From positions 1 through 28,271 of the forward strand of contig NZ_CALAGI010000096.1 of assembly GCF_937891315.1 (NCBI RefSeq): a DNA stretch of 28,271 bases, read 5' to 3'. A model generated the notes under the pieces. That model had not been told where the DNA came from. It saw only the letters and a list, made by a program, of their open reading frames with translations, and made no database searches. The position numbers and the translations under genes were made by a program. Below, piece by piece: positions 1 to 7,298 of the stretch (position 1 is the first letter of the stretch; every line of letters starts with the position of its first letter). This stretch comes from an uncultured Amaricoccus sp. (GTDB lineage Bacteria > Pseudomonadota > Alphaproteobacteria > Rhodobacterales > Rhodobacteraceae).

Positions 1-172
1 GACAGGGAATCACATCCGGCAACCCATGGGAATCCCGCGCGAGTCAGGAGTTCGGGCGGCTGGTATGAGAGCGAGCAGACGAACCCGAGGCGTTCAATCC
101 GTCGAGCGAGCGCCTCGGCCCAAGCGTCCCGGCCCGCCCATGCCGTGCTCGACGTCGCGGCCGCGCCGGCGC

Positions 173-453
173 GGCCGGCCGGTTCTCCCCGGTCATGCCC
201 ATCGGCGCGAAGACCGGCGTGATCGCCCGCCCGGTCGCCGAGAGCGCCGAGTCGGTCTGGTGCGCGCGGTCGGCAGGTGGCAGGGCGGTAGTTCCATGAT
301 GAAGGGTGAGGCTTCGCTCTTCATCACGGTGTTCTTGAGCAGGAGGCCGGTGCCGACCGCGGCGGCGATGCCGATCAGATCGAGCAGGAAGACGAGTTTC
401 TGCCCGCTCCGCGGAAAGAATGCGGCGGCGCAGAGCGCATGGACCGGCGGCCG
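173..453 (-). pseudogene. feoB: Remnant of ferrous iron transporter FeoB (frameshifted, internally deleted)
   Basis: Two blocks of FeoB-like sequence are readable on the minus strand in different frames. Positions 453-268 give RPPVHALCAAAFFP, then a hydrophobic stretch, GLLLKNTVMK and FIMELPPCHLPT, matching the FeoB permease section that normally reads RLPVYAL.AAFFP ... MELPPYHLPT. Positions 259-173 give SALSATGRAITPVFAPMG and GENRPA, matching the later FeoB segment S.L..IGRAI.P.FAPMG...NWPA. In intact FeoB these blocks are separated by several dozen residues; here they almost touch and lie in different frames, so there is an internal deletion plus frameshift. No GTPase domain is seen upstream and no clear C-terminus downstream. 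The piece is a gene corpse, not an expressed protein; the alignment is from memory of the family. Confidence 0.75.
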
Positions 454-569
454 CGGATCGCGGGGGGGGCAGGCGGACGTTCATGGTCGTCCTCCCGGGA
501 AAGGCCCCTGCCAAGGAACGGACGCACGCACCGCCGGCATCGGGGTTCCGGCCTGTGCCGACCTCCTGC

Positions 570-1784
570 TCAGACGACCCCGAGCGCGGTGTCGAGCCAG
601 TCGAGAGCGCGCCGGTTCAGCAAGGAGCGGTTCATCATCTCGCAATGGTCGCCCGCCCCTTCGGCGTCGGTGAAATTGATCAGGGTCTTCGGGCAGCGCA
701 GTCCGTCCATCACCATCTGCGCGGATCCCGACCGCGTATCATCCCCGGCCGCGGTCAGCAGCGTCGGACAGCGGATCTCCCCGGCCCGGCCATCGAGCGT
801 GAACAGCGATGTGGACGCGAGATAGCCGCGCAGATCCTTGACCCCATGCACCCAGTAGCCGCGCTGAACGAAGCTCCAGCGCATCTGGCGATTGCCCTCG
901 ATCACCTGGTTCAGCTTGGCGAGGACCGCGTCGTCGATCTCGGCGATGTTGGTCGAAGCGTCCAGCGTCATGCCGAACTTGGCCGCGAGGCCGGTGAAGC
1001 CCGCCAGCATGCTCCAGAGCGCCGGGTCGAGGATGAGCGCCGCCAGCCGATGCTCGCCCGTCGCGGCCCGCGCCGCGAGATGCCCCCCGAGGCTCCAGCC
1101 GCTCAGCGCGATGCGCTTCGGATCGATCCCGGGCAGCTCCAGCGCCGCGTCGACCACGGCCTTGATCACCGTCTCCCAGTCCGGCCGCAGCGGGACGCCC
1201 TGCTCGATGAGCGGGCCGCCTTGTCCCGGGCCATCAAAGAACAGCACATGATAGCCGCGCCGGGCCGCCGCCACGGCCGAGGCGAAATACATGTCCGTGA
1301 CGGTGCCGTCATAACCGTTGGTCAGGATCAGGAGCGGCCTTGTCTCGTTCGCCCGACCCTCGGCCCGCAGCAGATAGGCGGGCATCGTGAGGTCGCCGAG
1401 CACGATCCCCAGAGGCGTCACCGCGGGCTCGCCGAGTGCCAGGCCCCTGTCGAAGGCCGCGATCTGCTTGCGGAAGGCCGCGACGAGCCGCGGGTTTACC
1501 GGGGCGCCGAAGATCGGGTGATAGGCGGCGCCGTAGAAGGACGCCGCCCGGAGCCAGCCCTCGCGGGCGCTGGCGCGTCGTCCGGCGGCCTCGTTGTCCG
1601 TCGCCTCGGCGGCGAGGCGGTCGGCCGCGGCGCACCAGGCGTCGCAGAATGCCTCGTCGTCGCCGTCACCGACCGCCGCCCCGACCGCGCGGACCTCGCC
1701 GAAATCGGCGCCGCCAGCGGGAATGTAGCCGAGCGGCCAGGTTCCGAACTCGTCGTGCAGATCGTCCTTGAACAACAGTCCCAT
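570..1784 (-). CDS. Alpha/beta hydrolase (FrsA / dihydropseudooxynicotine-hydrolase-like)
   Basis: A 404-residue cytoplasmic hydrolase without signal peptide. The N-terminal ~140 residues form the alpha-helical cap region typical of the FrsA/DUF1100-like and 2,6-dihydropseudooxynicotine hydrolase group. The core begins at about residue 150 with LLILTNGYDGT (oxyanion region), then FFDGPGQG at 182-189, the nucleophile elbow GWSLGG with Ser231, an acidic pair in AAGDDT at 348-349, and the catalytic His380 in GAGDHCE. All triad elements are present, so the enzyme should be active, acting on an ester or C-C bond of unknown substrate. The start ATG follows a GGAGGG ribosome site. It stands alone between the feoB remnant and gapR; context does not suggest a substrate. 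Confidence 0.85.
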   Translation of the reverse strand: MGLLFKDDLHDEFGTWPLGYIPAGGADFGEVRAVGAAVGDGDDEAFCDAWCAAADRLAAEATDNEAAGRRASAREGWLRAASFYGAAYHPIFGAPVNPRLVAAFRKQIAAFDRGLALGEPAVTPLGIVLGDLTMPAYLLRAEGRANETRPLLILTNGYDGTVTDMYFASAVAAARRGYHVLFFDGPGQGGPLIEQGVPLRPDWETVIKAVVDAALELPGIDPKRIALSGWSLGGHLAARAATGEHRLAALILDPALWSMLAGFTGLAAKFGMTLDASTNIAEIDDAVLAKLNQVIEGNRQMRWSFVQRGYWVHGVKDLRGYLASTSLFTLDGRAGEIRCPTLLTAAGDDTRSGSAQMVMDGLRCPKTLINFTDAEGAGDHCEMMNRSLLNRRALDWLDTALGVV

Positions 1785-1880
1785 TGTCCCTCCGCTCGGC
1801 CCATCGGCCCGAATTCCCGCCTGCCGATCTCCGCGCCGCCTGCTCGCCCTTCATCGCGACGAGCACGCGGGACGCCGGGC

Positions 1881-2126
1881 TCACGCCATCCCGAGCGCCT
1901 GTTTGTAGAGGTCGAGGATCGCCTCCCGTTCGGCGACTTCCTCGGGCTTCTGCTTTCTTATGCGGAGGATGGAGCGAATGGCGGCGGTATCGAAGCCATT
2001 GCCCTTCGCCTCCGCCATGACCTCCTTGATCTGCTCGCTGAGCTCTTTCTTTTCTTCGTCAAGCCGCTCCAGGCGTTCGATGAAGGCCCGGAGCTGGTCC
2101 TCGGCGACGAGGGTGGATTCCGACAT
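1881..2126 (-). CDS. gapR: GapR-like DNA-binding protein (DUF2312)
   Basis: An 81-residue protein starting MSESTLVAEDQLRAF. It has the diagnostic DUF2312 core: a charged coiled-coil helix (LRAFIERLERLDEEKKELSEQ) followed by EVMAEAKGNGFD and a second helix with AILDLYKQALGMA at the end. In Caulobacter, GapR binds overtwisted AT-rich DNA and helps type II topoisomerases during replication and transcription; that role is known for the family and inferred here. The reading frame stays open upstream, but the start at 2126 fits family length and is preceded by GAGAGAC; upstream sequence is not family-like. It is a monocistronic minus-strand gene. Confidence 0.9.
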   Translation of the reverse strand: MSESTLVAEDQLRAFIERLERLDEEKKELSEQIKEVMAEAKGNGFDTAAIRSILRIRKQKPEEVAEREAILDLYKQALGMA

Positions 2127-2319
2127 GTGTCTCTCGCAAACTATTGTGAGCCGTGGGTTCAGGCAGGGCGGCCTTGCCCGTCCCATCTCCGCCTCGCCCG
2201 ATGGGCGCGGACCCTATCCGCGGCCCCGGCGCGGGGCAAGGGCGATCGGCCGCCGGCCTTGCGCCCCGGGGCCGCGTCGTCTATCGCGGCGCGAATGGAC
2301 GGAGCGGCATGAAAATCGC

Positions 2320-2532
2320 ATGAAAATCCTCGTCATCCTCGGCGCGATCGCGGTCGTCGCGGGGCTGGTCGGCCTCGCCCATTGCGTGCGTGTCGGCTAT
2401 GCGATCAAGCGCGAGAAACCGGCGCCCGAGGTGGTGCGCGCACGGTTGAACCGGCTGCTGGCGGTCAATCTCGGCTCGGTCGGCCTCGCCGCCATCGGGC
2501 TCGGGATGATCGTCATCGGCCTCGTACTCTGA
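2320..2532 (+). CDS. Small two-helix membrane protein, unknown function
   Basis: A 70-residue protein starting MKILVILGAIAVVAG. Two hydrophobic segments are visible, residues 2-22 and about 49-69 (LAVNLGSVGLAAIGLGMIVIG), separated by a basic loop with KREKPAPEVVRARLNR. It would insert as a hairpin in the inner membrane with the loop probably cytoplasmic. I do not recognise a family. The frame extends upstream without stops, but only this ATG gives a sensible membrane protein. Its TGA ends exactly one base before the reverse-strand stop codon of the EamA transporter, so the two convergent genes have no spacer. Codon usage and hydrophobic pattern make it likely real. Confidence 0.6.
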   Translation: MKILVILGAIAVVAGLVGLAHCVRVGYAIKREKPAPEVVRARLNRLLAVNLGSVGLAAIGLGMIVIGLVL

Positions 2533-3393
2533 TCAGCGCCCGGCGCGGGCGGCGACCAGCGCGCCCCCCGCGACCAGCAGCGCCGAGAGGACGAGGCCGG
2601 CGCGCGGCTCGGCATAGCCGGCGACGATCAGCACGAAGGTCGAGATGAGCGGCGCCGCGTAGGAGAGGATGCCGAGAAACTGGATGTCGCCGCGCTTCAC
2701 CCCGACGTCCCAGAGGTAGAAGGCGAGGCCGACCGGTCCGGCGCCGAGCGCCAGCATCGCGGCCCAGGCGCCCGCGCCCGCCGGCCAGACGGTGGGCTCC
2801 AGCGCCAGATGCGCGAGCGATGCGAGGATCGCGGTGACGAGGCAGAAGACGGCGACGGATTCGGTCGGCGCCGCGCCCATGCGGCGGCTGAGCACCGAAT
2901 AGCCCGCCCAGGTGAAGGCGCAGACCAACGCCGCGCCGTAGCCCGGCAGATAGGCGGCGGAGAAGGACGCGCCGGGGCCGAGGATCACCAGCGCGGCGCC
3001 GGCGAAGGCGAGGAGCGCCCCGACGACATGGGCGGGACGCAGCCGCTCACCCGGCAGCAGGCCGGACAGCAGCACGATCAGCAGCGGCCAGAGATAGGCG
3101 ATCAGGCTCGCCTGCGCCGGTGGAGCGAGCCGCAGCGCGGTGAAGTAGAAGAAGTGATAGCCAAAGAGCCCGCCGATGCCGATCAGCCAGAGCGCCGGCG
3201 GCAGGCCGCGCAGCACGGCGAGCCCCTGCCCGCCCACCGCCATCCAGAGAAAGCCGAGCGCCGCGGCGATGGCGAAACAGACCGCGGTCAGCTGGAACGG
3301 CGGCACCGCGCCGACGCCGACCGTCAGCACGGCGAGCACCGACCAGAGCAGGACGGCCCCGAAGCCGACGAGGCTCGCGGTCACGCGGCTCAT
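2533..3393 (-). CDS. EamA/DMT family transporter
   Basis: A 286-residue integral membrane protein of the drug/metabolite transporter superfamily, with about ten hydrophobic helices arranged as two EamA repeats (roughly residues 8-135 and 148-282). The first helix reads GFGAVLLWSVLAVLTVGVG and resembles the YddG aromatic amino acid exporter branch; the end of repeat one carries the usual P-G-E signature (LLPGERLRPAHVVGALLAFAG). It probably exports amino acids or related metabolites, but the substrate cannot be read from sequence. It is transcribed with the glutamine amidotransferase gene upstream, 28 bases away, which suggests a shared transcript but no clear functional link. Confidence 0.85.
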   Translation of the reverse strand: MSRVTASLVGFGAVLLWSVLAVLTVGVGAVPPFQLTAVCFAIAAALGFLWMAVGGQGLAVLRGLPPALWLIGIGGLFGYHFFYFTALRLAPPAQASLIAYLWPLLIVLLSGLLPGERLRPAHVVGALLAFAGAALVILGPGASFSAAYLPGYGAALVCAFTWAGYSVLSRRMGAAPTESVAVFCLVTAILASLAHLALEPTVWPAGAGAWAAMLALGAGPVGLAFYLWDVGVKRGDIQFLGILSYAAPLISTFVLIVAGYAEPRAGLVLSALLVAGGALVAARAGR

Positions 3394-3421
3394 TCGGCGG
3401 CTCGTCTCGCGCCGGGACCGC

Positions 3422-4162
3422 TCACGCGGCGGCGCGATCGGCGGCGGCCTGGCGCAGATAGCCGGCGATCCAGCGCGCCCAGTCGAGCCGTTGCGTCGGG
3501 CGGGTCAGCGAGGCGCGCGCGGCGTCGGCCGCCGCGACCGGAAAGGCGGTGCCGCCGCGCAGTTCCAGCAAGTCGTCCATGAAGGCCGCGTCGAACTCCG
3601 GGTGCGGCTGCAGCGAGATGGCATAGGGCGCCTCCGGATCGCCATAGGCCAGCGCGGCGTAGTCGCAATGGGCGGAGCGGGCGAGCACCGTCGCGCCTTC
3701 GGGCAGGGTTGTCACCTGATCCTGATGCAGCGCGCTGACCGAGAAATGATCCGGCGCGTCCGCCATCCAGCGCGGCCGCGCCACGAGATCGTAGTCCTGC
3801 ACCCCGAGCCCCCAGCCGCGGTCCGACTTCACCACCTCGCCGCCCAGCGCCTCGGCGAGGATCTGATGACCGAAACAGATACCGACCACCGGGATCCGCG
3901 CGGCGACGCAGTCGCGCAGGAAAGCCTTCAGCGGCGCGATCCACGGCAGATCGTCATAGACGCCGTGGCGCGAACCGGTGACGAGCCAGGCGTCGGCCTG
4001 CCCCGGCGTCGCCGGCCGCTCGCCGGACACCACGCTCACCGTCGCGAATTCGAGCGCGGGATCGGCGTCGCCGAGCAGCCGACGGAACATCGCCGGATAG
4101 TCGCCGTGGCGCGCGCGGAGATCGGGATGGACCTCTCCCGTCTCGAGAATTCCGATCTTCAT
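3422..4162 (-). CDS. Class I glutamine amidotransferase (GuaA-like, stand-alone)
   Basis: A 246-residue stand-alone GATase1 domain starting MKIGILETGEVHPDL. The nucleophile is Cys96 in VGICFGHQILAEALGG; the rest of the triad is His187 and Glu189 in SLQPHPEF. HQDQV at 146-150 is the conserved motif of the GMP-synthase-like free-standing group. Such proteins hydrolyse gamma-glutamyl amides or supply ammonia to a partner; many are labelled 'GMP synthase, glutamine amidotransferase domain', which is too specific because no synthetase domain is present. The start at 4162 is chosen over an upstream in-frame ATG because the family begins at MKI. It precedes the EamA exporter in the same direction. 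Confidence 0.88.
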   Translation of the reverse strand: MKIGILETGEVHPDLRARHGDYPAMFRRLLGDADPALEFATVSVVSGERPATPGQADAWLVTGSRHGVYDDLPWIAPLKAFLRDCVAARIPVVGICFGHQILAEALGGEVVKSDRGWGLGVQDYDLVARPRWMADAPDHFSVSALHQDQVTTLPEGATVLARSAHCDYAALAYGDPEAPYAISLQPHPEFDAAFMDDLLELRGGTAFPVAAADAARASLTRPTQRLDWARWIAGYLRQAAADRAAA

Positions 4163-4240
4163 AGTCCCGCTCCGCAGGCATGCCGTCGGATCCGAGAAAT
4201 CACAAGCGCGCCGGGCTTTCAATGCCGGTGGAGGGAGACT

Positions 4241-4696
4241 TCAGCGCAGCCCCGCGAAGAAGGCGCGGAGCAGCATGGCGGATTCGGCCTCGGCGATGCC
4301 GCCGAAGACCAGCGGGGCATGGTGGGCCTGCGGATGGCTGAAGACGCGCGCGCCCTGCTCGACGCCGCCCGACTTCGGATCGGCGGCGCCGTAGCAGAGC
4401 CGCGCGAGCCGCGCCGCCGCGATCGCCCCCGCGCACATCGCGCAAGGCTCCAGCGTCACATAGAGATCGAGCCCGGTCAGCCGCTCGGACCCGAGCGCGG
4501 CGCAGGCGGCGCGGATCGCCAGCATCTCGGCATGGGCGCTCGGATCGGCGAGCTCGCGCGTCCGGTTGCCGGCGCGCGCGAGCACCCGGCCCGAAGACGG
4601 GTCGGCGATCACCGCGCCGACCGGGATCTCGCCCCGTTCGGCGGCCGCTCGCGCTTCCTCGAGCGCGATCCGCATCAGGGGCGCGAAACCGGTCAT
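4241..4696 (-). CDS. tadA: tRNA-specific adenosine deaminase TadA
   Basis: A 151-residue cytidine/deoxycytidylate deaminase-fold protein. The zinc site is complete: HAE with His55 and catalytic Glu57, and PCAMC with Cys85 and Cys88. EIPVGAVI near residue 23, the N-x-T/R segment GNRTRE, and the TLEPCAMCAGAI block are characteristic of TadA, which converts A34 to inosine in the anticodon of tRNA-Arg(ACG). The reading frame extends far upstream, but that is antisense to the pseudouridine synthase; the ATG at 4696 gives the family length. It is divergent from the pseudouridine synthase gene, so two RNA-modifying enzymes share the 102-base region 4697-4798 as a promoter area. Confidence 0.95.
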   Translation of the reverse strand: MTGFAPLMRIALEEARAAAERGEIPVGAVIADPSSGRVLARAGNRTRELADPSAHAEMLAIRAACAALGSERLTGLDLYVTLEPCAMCAGAIAAARLARLCYGAADPKSGGVEQGARVFSHPQAHHAPLVFGGIAEAESAMLLRAFFAGLR

Positions 4697-4798
4697 CCGG
4701 CGATTTCGCCCGGTCCGCGGGGCCAGCGCAAGGCGTTCATGCGCTTGGCCCCGGCGGATTCGCTTGGCGCCCCCGGCGCGCGCGTGTAGGAGCGGGGC

Positions 4799-5749
4799 AT
4801 GAGCGCCCCGGACGAACCAGAACGCATCGCCAAACGGCTGGCTCGCGCAGGCGTCGCCTCGCGCCGTGTCGCCGAGACGATGATCGCCGCCGGGCGCGTC
4901 TCGGTGAATGGCGTGGTGATCGACAGCCCGGCGCTCAACGTCGCCGCGTCCGACCGGATCGCGGTCGATGGCAAGCCACTGGCGGCGCCGGAGCCGGTTC
5001 GGCTCTGGCGCTACTACAAGCCGATCGGCCTCGTCACCTCGGACCGCGACGAGAAGGGCCGCGACACCGTCTTCGAGCATCTGCCCGACGACCTGCCGCG
5101 CGTGGTCTCGGTCGGCCGACTTGATCTCAATTCCGAGGGTCTGCTGCTCCTGACCAACGACGGCGGGCTGAAGCGGCGGCTGGAGTTGCCGTCGACCGGC
5201 TGGGTCCGCAAGTACCGGGTCCGGGCGAAGGGCGCGCCGACCGACGCGACGCTCGAACCCCTGCGCCGTGGCGTAACGGTCGACGGCGAGGCGTTCCAGC
5301 CGATGGCCGTCGCCATCGATCGCCAGCAGGGGTCCAACGTCTGGCTGACGATCGGCATCCGCGAAGGCAAGAACCGCGAGATCCGCCGCGCGCTGGAAAC
5401 CGTCGGCCTCGCGGTGAACCGGCTGATCCGCGTCTCCTACGGCCCGTTCCAGCTCGGCGAGCTCGAACCCGGCGCGGTCGAGGAAGTGCGCCCGAAGATC
5501 CTGCGCGAGCAACTCGGCATCCGAGGCGCCGAGGCGGCCGGCGACAAGGCCGCGCCCGGGAACGCCAGCAAAGGCCGGCCCCCCGCCGGCAAGACATCGG
5601 GAGGGGCGCCGATCGGCAAGACCCCCGCCCCCAAGCCAGGCCAAGCCCCGGCCAAGCCAACGCGCGCGGCGAAGCCGACACGGCGCGGCGACGCTCGACC
5701 GGAGGGCGCCGCGGCGCACGGAAAACCGCGCCGTCCCCCTCGGCCTTGA
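4799..5749 (+). CDS. rluB: RsuA/RluB-family rRNA pseudouridine synthase
   Basis: A 316-residue protein. Residues 7-55 are an S4 RNA-binding domain (IAKRLARAGVASRR ... VNG). The catalytic domain follows with YYKPIGLVTS at 72-81 and the active-site Asp109 in GRLDLNSEGLLLLTNDG. KNREIRR near residue 195 is the usual late motif. This group isomerises uridine in 23S (RluB, RluE, RluF) or 16S (RsuA) rRNA; RluB is the best guess, the exact target is inference. After about residue 240 the protein has a long disordered tail rich in Pro, Lys, Ala, Gly and Arg, as in many alphaproteobacterial RluB proteins. A good ribosome site (AGGAGCGGGG) precedes the ATG. Confidence 0.9.
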   Translation: MSAPDEPERIAKRLARAGVASRRVAETMIAAGRVSVNGVVIDSPALNVAASDRIAVDGKPLAAPEPVRLWRYYKPIGLVTSDRDEKGRDTVFEHLPDDLPRVVSVGRLDLNSEGLLLLTNDGGLKRRLELPSTGWVRKYRVRAKGAPTDATLEPLRRGVTVDGEAFQPMAVAIDRQQGSNVWLTIGIREGKNREIRRALETVGLAVNRLIRVSYGPFQLGELEPGAVEEVRPKILREQLGIRGAEAAGDKAAPGNASKGRPPAGKTSGGAPIGKTPAPKPGQAPAKPTRAAKPTRRGDARPEGAAAHGKPRRPPRP

Positions 5750-5775
5750 CCGGACAGGGCGGCGGTGGCGTCCGG
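5750..5775. terminator. Possible bidirectional terminator hairpin between rluB and cspA
   Basis: CCGGAC (5750-5755) and GTCCGG (5770-5775) form a perfect 6-bp inverted repeat around a GC-rich 14-base loop, immediately after the rluB stop and just beyond the cspA stop of the opposite strand. There is no T-run, so this is weak as an intrinsic terminator; location is the main argument. Confidence 0.3.
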
Positions 5776-5779
5776 CGCC

Positions 5780-5983
5780 TCAGATCTTCAGCGCGCCCGC
5801 GCTCTTGCGGCCGTCGCGACCGTCGATCAATTCGTATTCGATCGGCTGGTTGTCCTGCAATGTCTGCAGACCCGCGGCCTGAACCGCCGTGATATGGACG
5901 AAAATGTCCTTACCGCCGTCCGAAGGCTGGATGAATCCATAGCCTTTCTCGGTGTTGAACCACTTGACAGTCCCTTTGGCCAT
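5780..5983 (-). CDS. cspA: Cold-shock domain protein (CspA family)
   Basis: A 67-residue single cold-shock domain starting MAKGTVKWFNTEKGYGFIQP. The RNP1-like motif KGYGFI (residues 13-18) and RNP2-like motif DIFVHI (26-31) with their nucleic-acid-stacking aromatics are intact. CspA-type proteins bind single-stranded RNA and act as RNA chaperones; whether this one is cold induced cannot be read from sequence. The ribosome site AAAAGGG precedes the ATG. The untranslated leader region upstream (see 5984-6259) is long, as in many csp genes, and holds a small inverted repeat. Confidence 0.95.
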   Translation of the reverse strand: MAKGTVKWFNTEKGYGFIQPSDGGKDIFVHITAVQAAGLQTLQDNQPIEYELIDGRDGRKSAGALKI

Positions 5984-6140
5984 TCCGAACGCCCTTTTGG
6001 TACTTAAGCTCAGGCGGGATGCCCGAACCCATGCGTCGTCACGCCCTCGTGACCGCGCATTTATTAGGCAGCATCAGAGCACGGAACTTGAGCTAGTCTA
6101 GCGCGATTCGCCTCGCAAAAAAAGCGTGATGTCCGCCAAG

Positions 6141-6178
6141 GCCGGCGGCCGCGCGGAAAAGACCGCGCAGCCGCCGGC
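6141..6178. repeat. Long GC-rich hairpin between cspA and the telA operon
   Basis: GCCGGCGGCCGCGCGG (6141-6156) and CCGCGCAGCCGCCGGC (6163-6178) are inverted copies of 16 bases with a single mismatch, around the loop AAAAGA. No T-run follows directly on either strand; on the minus strand a TTTTTTT tract lies about 17 bases further on, too far for a standard intrinsic terminator. It may insulate the two divergent units or form cruciform DNA. Confidence 0.7.
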
Positions 6179-6194
6179 GGGCGGTTCTCGGGAC

Positions 6195-6223
6195 TGGTCA
6201 CCGGCGGCGTGTGGCACTATGGT
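6195..6223 (+). promoter_or_regulatory. Candidate sigma-70-type promoter of the xpaC-telA operon
   Basis: TGGTCA (6195-6200) and TATGGT (6218-6223) are separated by 17 bases and each match the housekeeping consensus at four of six positions. Transcription would start near 6230, some 30 bases ahead of the first small ORF. Matches of this quality occur by chance, so this is tentative. Confidence 0.35.
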
Positions 6224-6259
6224 CGCGGACCAGTGGGACTTGTGGATTTTGGTGGCGCC

Positions 6260-6370
6260 ATGGGCGGATCGAGCGTGCGATTGATCGGGTTCATCGTTCT
6301 GGCCACCATCATCCTGGCCAGCGGTTTCGGCGCGATCGGCGCTCCGGGACTGCTCCTCGGGGGCCTGTGA
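6260..6370 (+). CDS. 36-residue single-helix membrane peptide, coupled to xpaC
   Basis: A very small ORF starting MGGSSVRLIGFIVLATI and ending GLLLGGL. Apart from one arginine it is nearly all hydrophobic or small residues (from residue 8 on), so it would be one membrane helix. Its stop codon TGA overlaps the start of xpaC in the arrangement TGATG, so xpaC translation is probably coupled to it. The ribosome site is weak (GGTGG). I do not recognise a family. Evidence for a real gene is the overlap, the coherent hydrophobic profile and the position after a promoter-like element; it could alternatively be a leader peptide that only tunes xpaC. Confidence 0.5.
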   Translation: MGGSSVRLIGFIVLATIILASGFGAIGAPGLLLGGL

Positions 6371-7278
6371 TGGCCGCCGAGCGCTTCGGCGGCAAACATT
6401 CGCCGAACAAGCCGGCCGGCGGCGGCCCCGAGGCCGCGGCGCCGGCGCCGTTCCGGAACCGTCGCGCCCGCCGCGTCAGCCTGCGCGCCCGGGCCATGTT
6501 CGCGCTGCCGCTGCCGCTGCTTTTCGCCGGCCTCGGTGCGATCAGCCGCGGCAACGCGCTTGAAATGCTGGCCGAACTCGGCGGATTCGTCGGGCTGATG
6601 GGCTCGGCCTGGCTGCTGAACGAGGGGCTCCGCGCCGAGGAGGCCTACGACGCCCGCGCCGTGGCCCGCCCCCCGGCGATCCCGCGCAAGCTGTTCGGCG
6701 CGGCGCTGACCGGGCTCAGCGTCGCGATGATCGGCGCGATCAGCCTTGGCCAGGCTCCGCTCGGGGCGGTGATTTTCGGCGCCGTGGCGGGTCTCGCCCA
6801 GATCGTCGCCTTCGGCCTCGATCCGATGCGCAAGAAGGGCCTCGAAGGCGTGGACCAGATGGCGACCGAGCGCATCGCCCGCGCCATCGATCAGGCCGAG
6901 GGGCTGGTGCGCGACACGACGGCCGCCGCGGCGCGCATCGGCGACCAGCGCGTCGCCGGGCGGGTGGAGCGGATCTGCGATCAGGCGCGCGAGATGTTCC
7001 GCGTGGTCGAGCGCGACCCGCGCGACCTCGCCCGCGCCCGCGCCTTCCTGAGCGTCTATCTGCTCGGGCTGCGCGATGCGACCGTCAAGTTCGCCGATAT
7101 CTACGGGCGCACCCGCGACCCCGTGGTGCTCGGCCAGTACGAGAGCCTGCTGGGTGACCTCGAATCGAGCTTCACCAAGCAGCGCACGCATCTCCTGGAA
7201 GACAATCGCGGCGACCTCGAAGTAGAGATCGAGGTGCTGCGCGAACGGCTGCAGCAGGACGGGCTGACCCCGCGCTAA
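6370..7278 (+). CDS. xpaC: XpaC-like membrane protein (5-bromo-4-chloroindolyl phosphate hydrolysis family)
   Basis: A 302-residue protein with a basic, Pro/Ala-rich cytoplasmic N-terminus (residues 1-42), four hydrophobic segments (about 43-58, 65-84, 107-126, 129-149) and a long charged, helical C-terminal domain (150-302) with many Arg/Glu. This layout, together with telA directly downstream, identifies the XpaC family (named for a Bacillus phenotype; catalytic activity was never clearly shown). The likely role is membrane anchor or partner of TelA; this is inference from the conserved pairing. The start at 6370 overlaps the stop of the preceding 36-residue ORF; the frame is open upstream but that part is antisense-like noise. 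Distance to telA is 20 bases. Confidence 0.85.
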   Translation: MAAERFGGKHSPNKPAGGGPEAAAPAPFRNRRARRVSLRARAMFALPLPLLFAGLGAISRGNALEMLAELGGFVGLMGSAWLLNEGLRAEEAYDARAVARPPAIPRKLFGAALTGLSVAMIGAISLGQAPLGAVIFGAVAGLAQIVAFGLDPMRKKGLEGVDQMATERIARAIDQAEGLVRDTTAAAARIGDQRVAGRVERICDQAREMFRVVERDPRDLARARAFLSVYLLGLRDATVKFADIYGRTRDPVVLGQYESLLGDLESSFTKQRTHLLEDNRGDLEVEIEVLRERLQQDGLTPR

Positions 7279-7298
7279 CGACATGAAGGAGGCAAGAC

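Larger units (their letters stand above)
5984..6259. promoter_or_regulatory. Divergent intergenic region: cspA leader and promoter area of the telA operon
   Basis: No convincing gene is seen in these 276 bases. On the cspA side there is an AT-richer island near 6055-6125 (a TAATAA box on the minus strand at about 6060-6065 and a run of seven A at 6117-6123) and a perfect 6-bp inverted repeat GTCACG/CGTGAC at 6038-6053 inside the presumed cspA leader. On the operon side there is a strong hairpin at 6141-6178 and a promoter-like pair at 6195-6223. The cspA promoter itself could not be fixed. Confidence 0.5.

Noticed and set aside
420..2312. 630-codon plus-strand ORF over the hydrolase and gapR
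   Set aside because: Shadow of two recognised minus-strand genes; no family features.
4697..5719. Upstream extension of the tadA frame
   Set aside because: It is the reverse complement of the pseudouridine synthase gene; TadA is complete from 4696.
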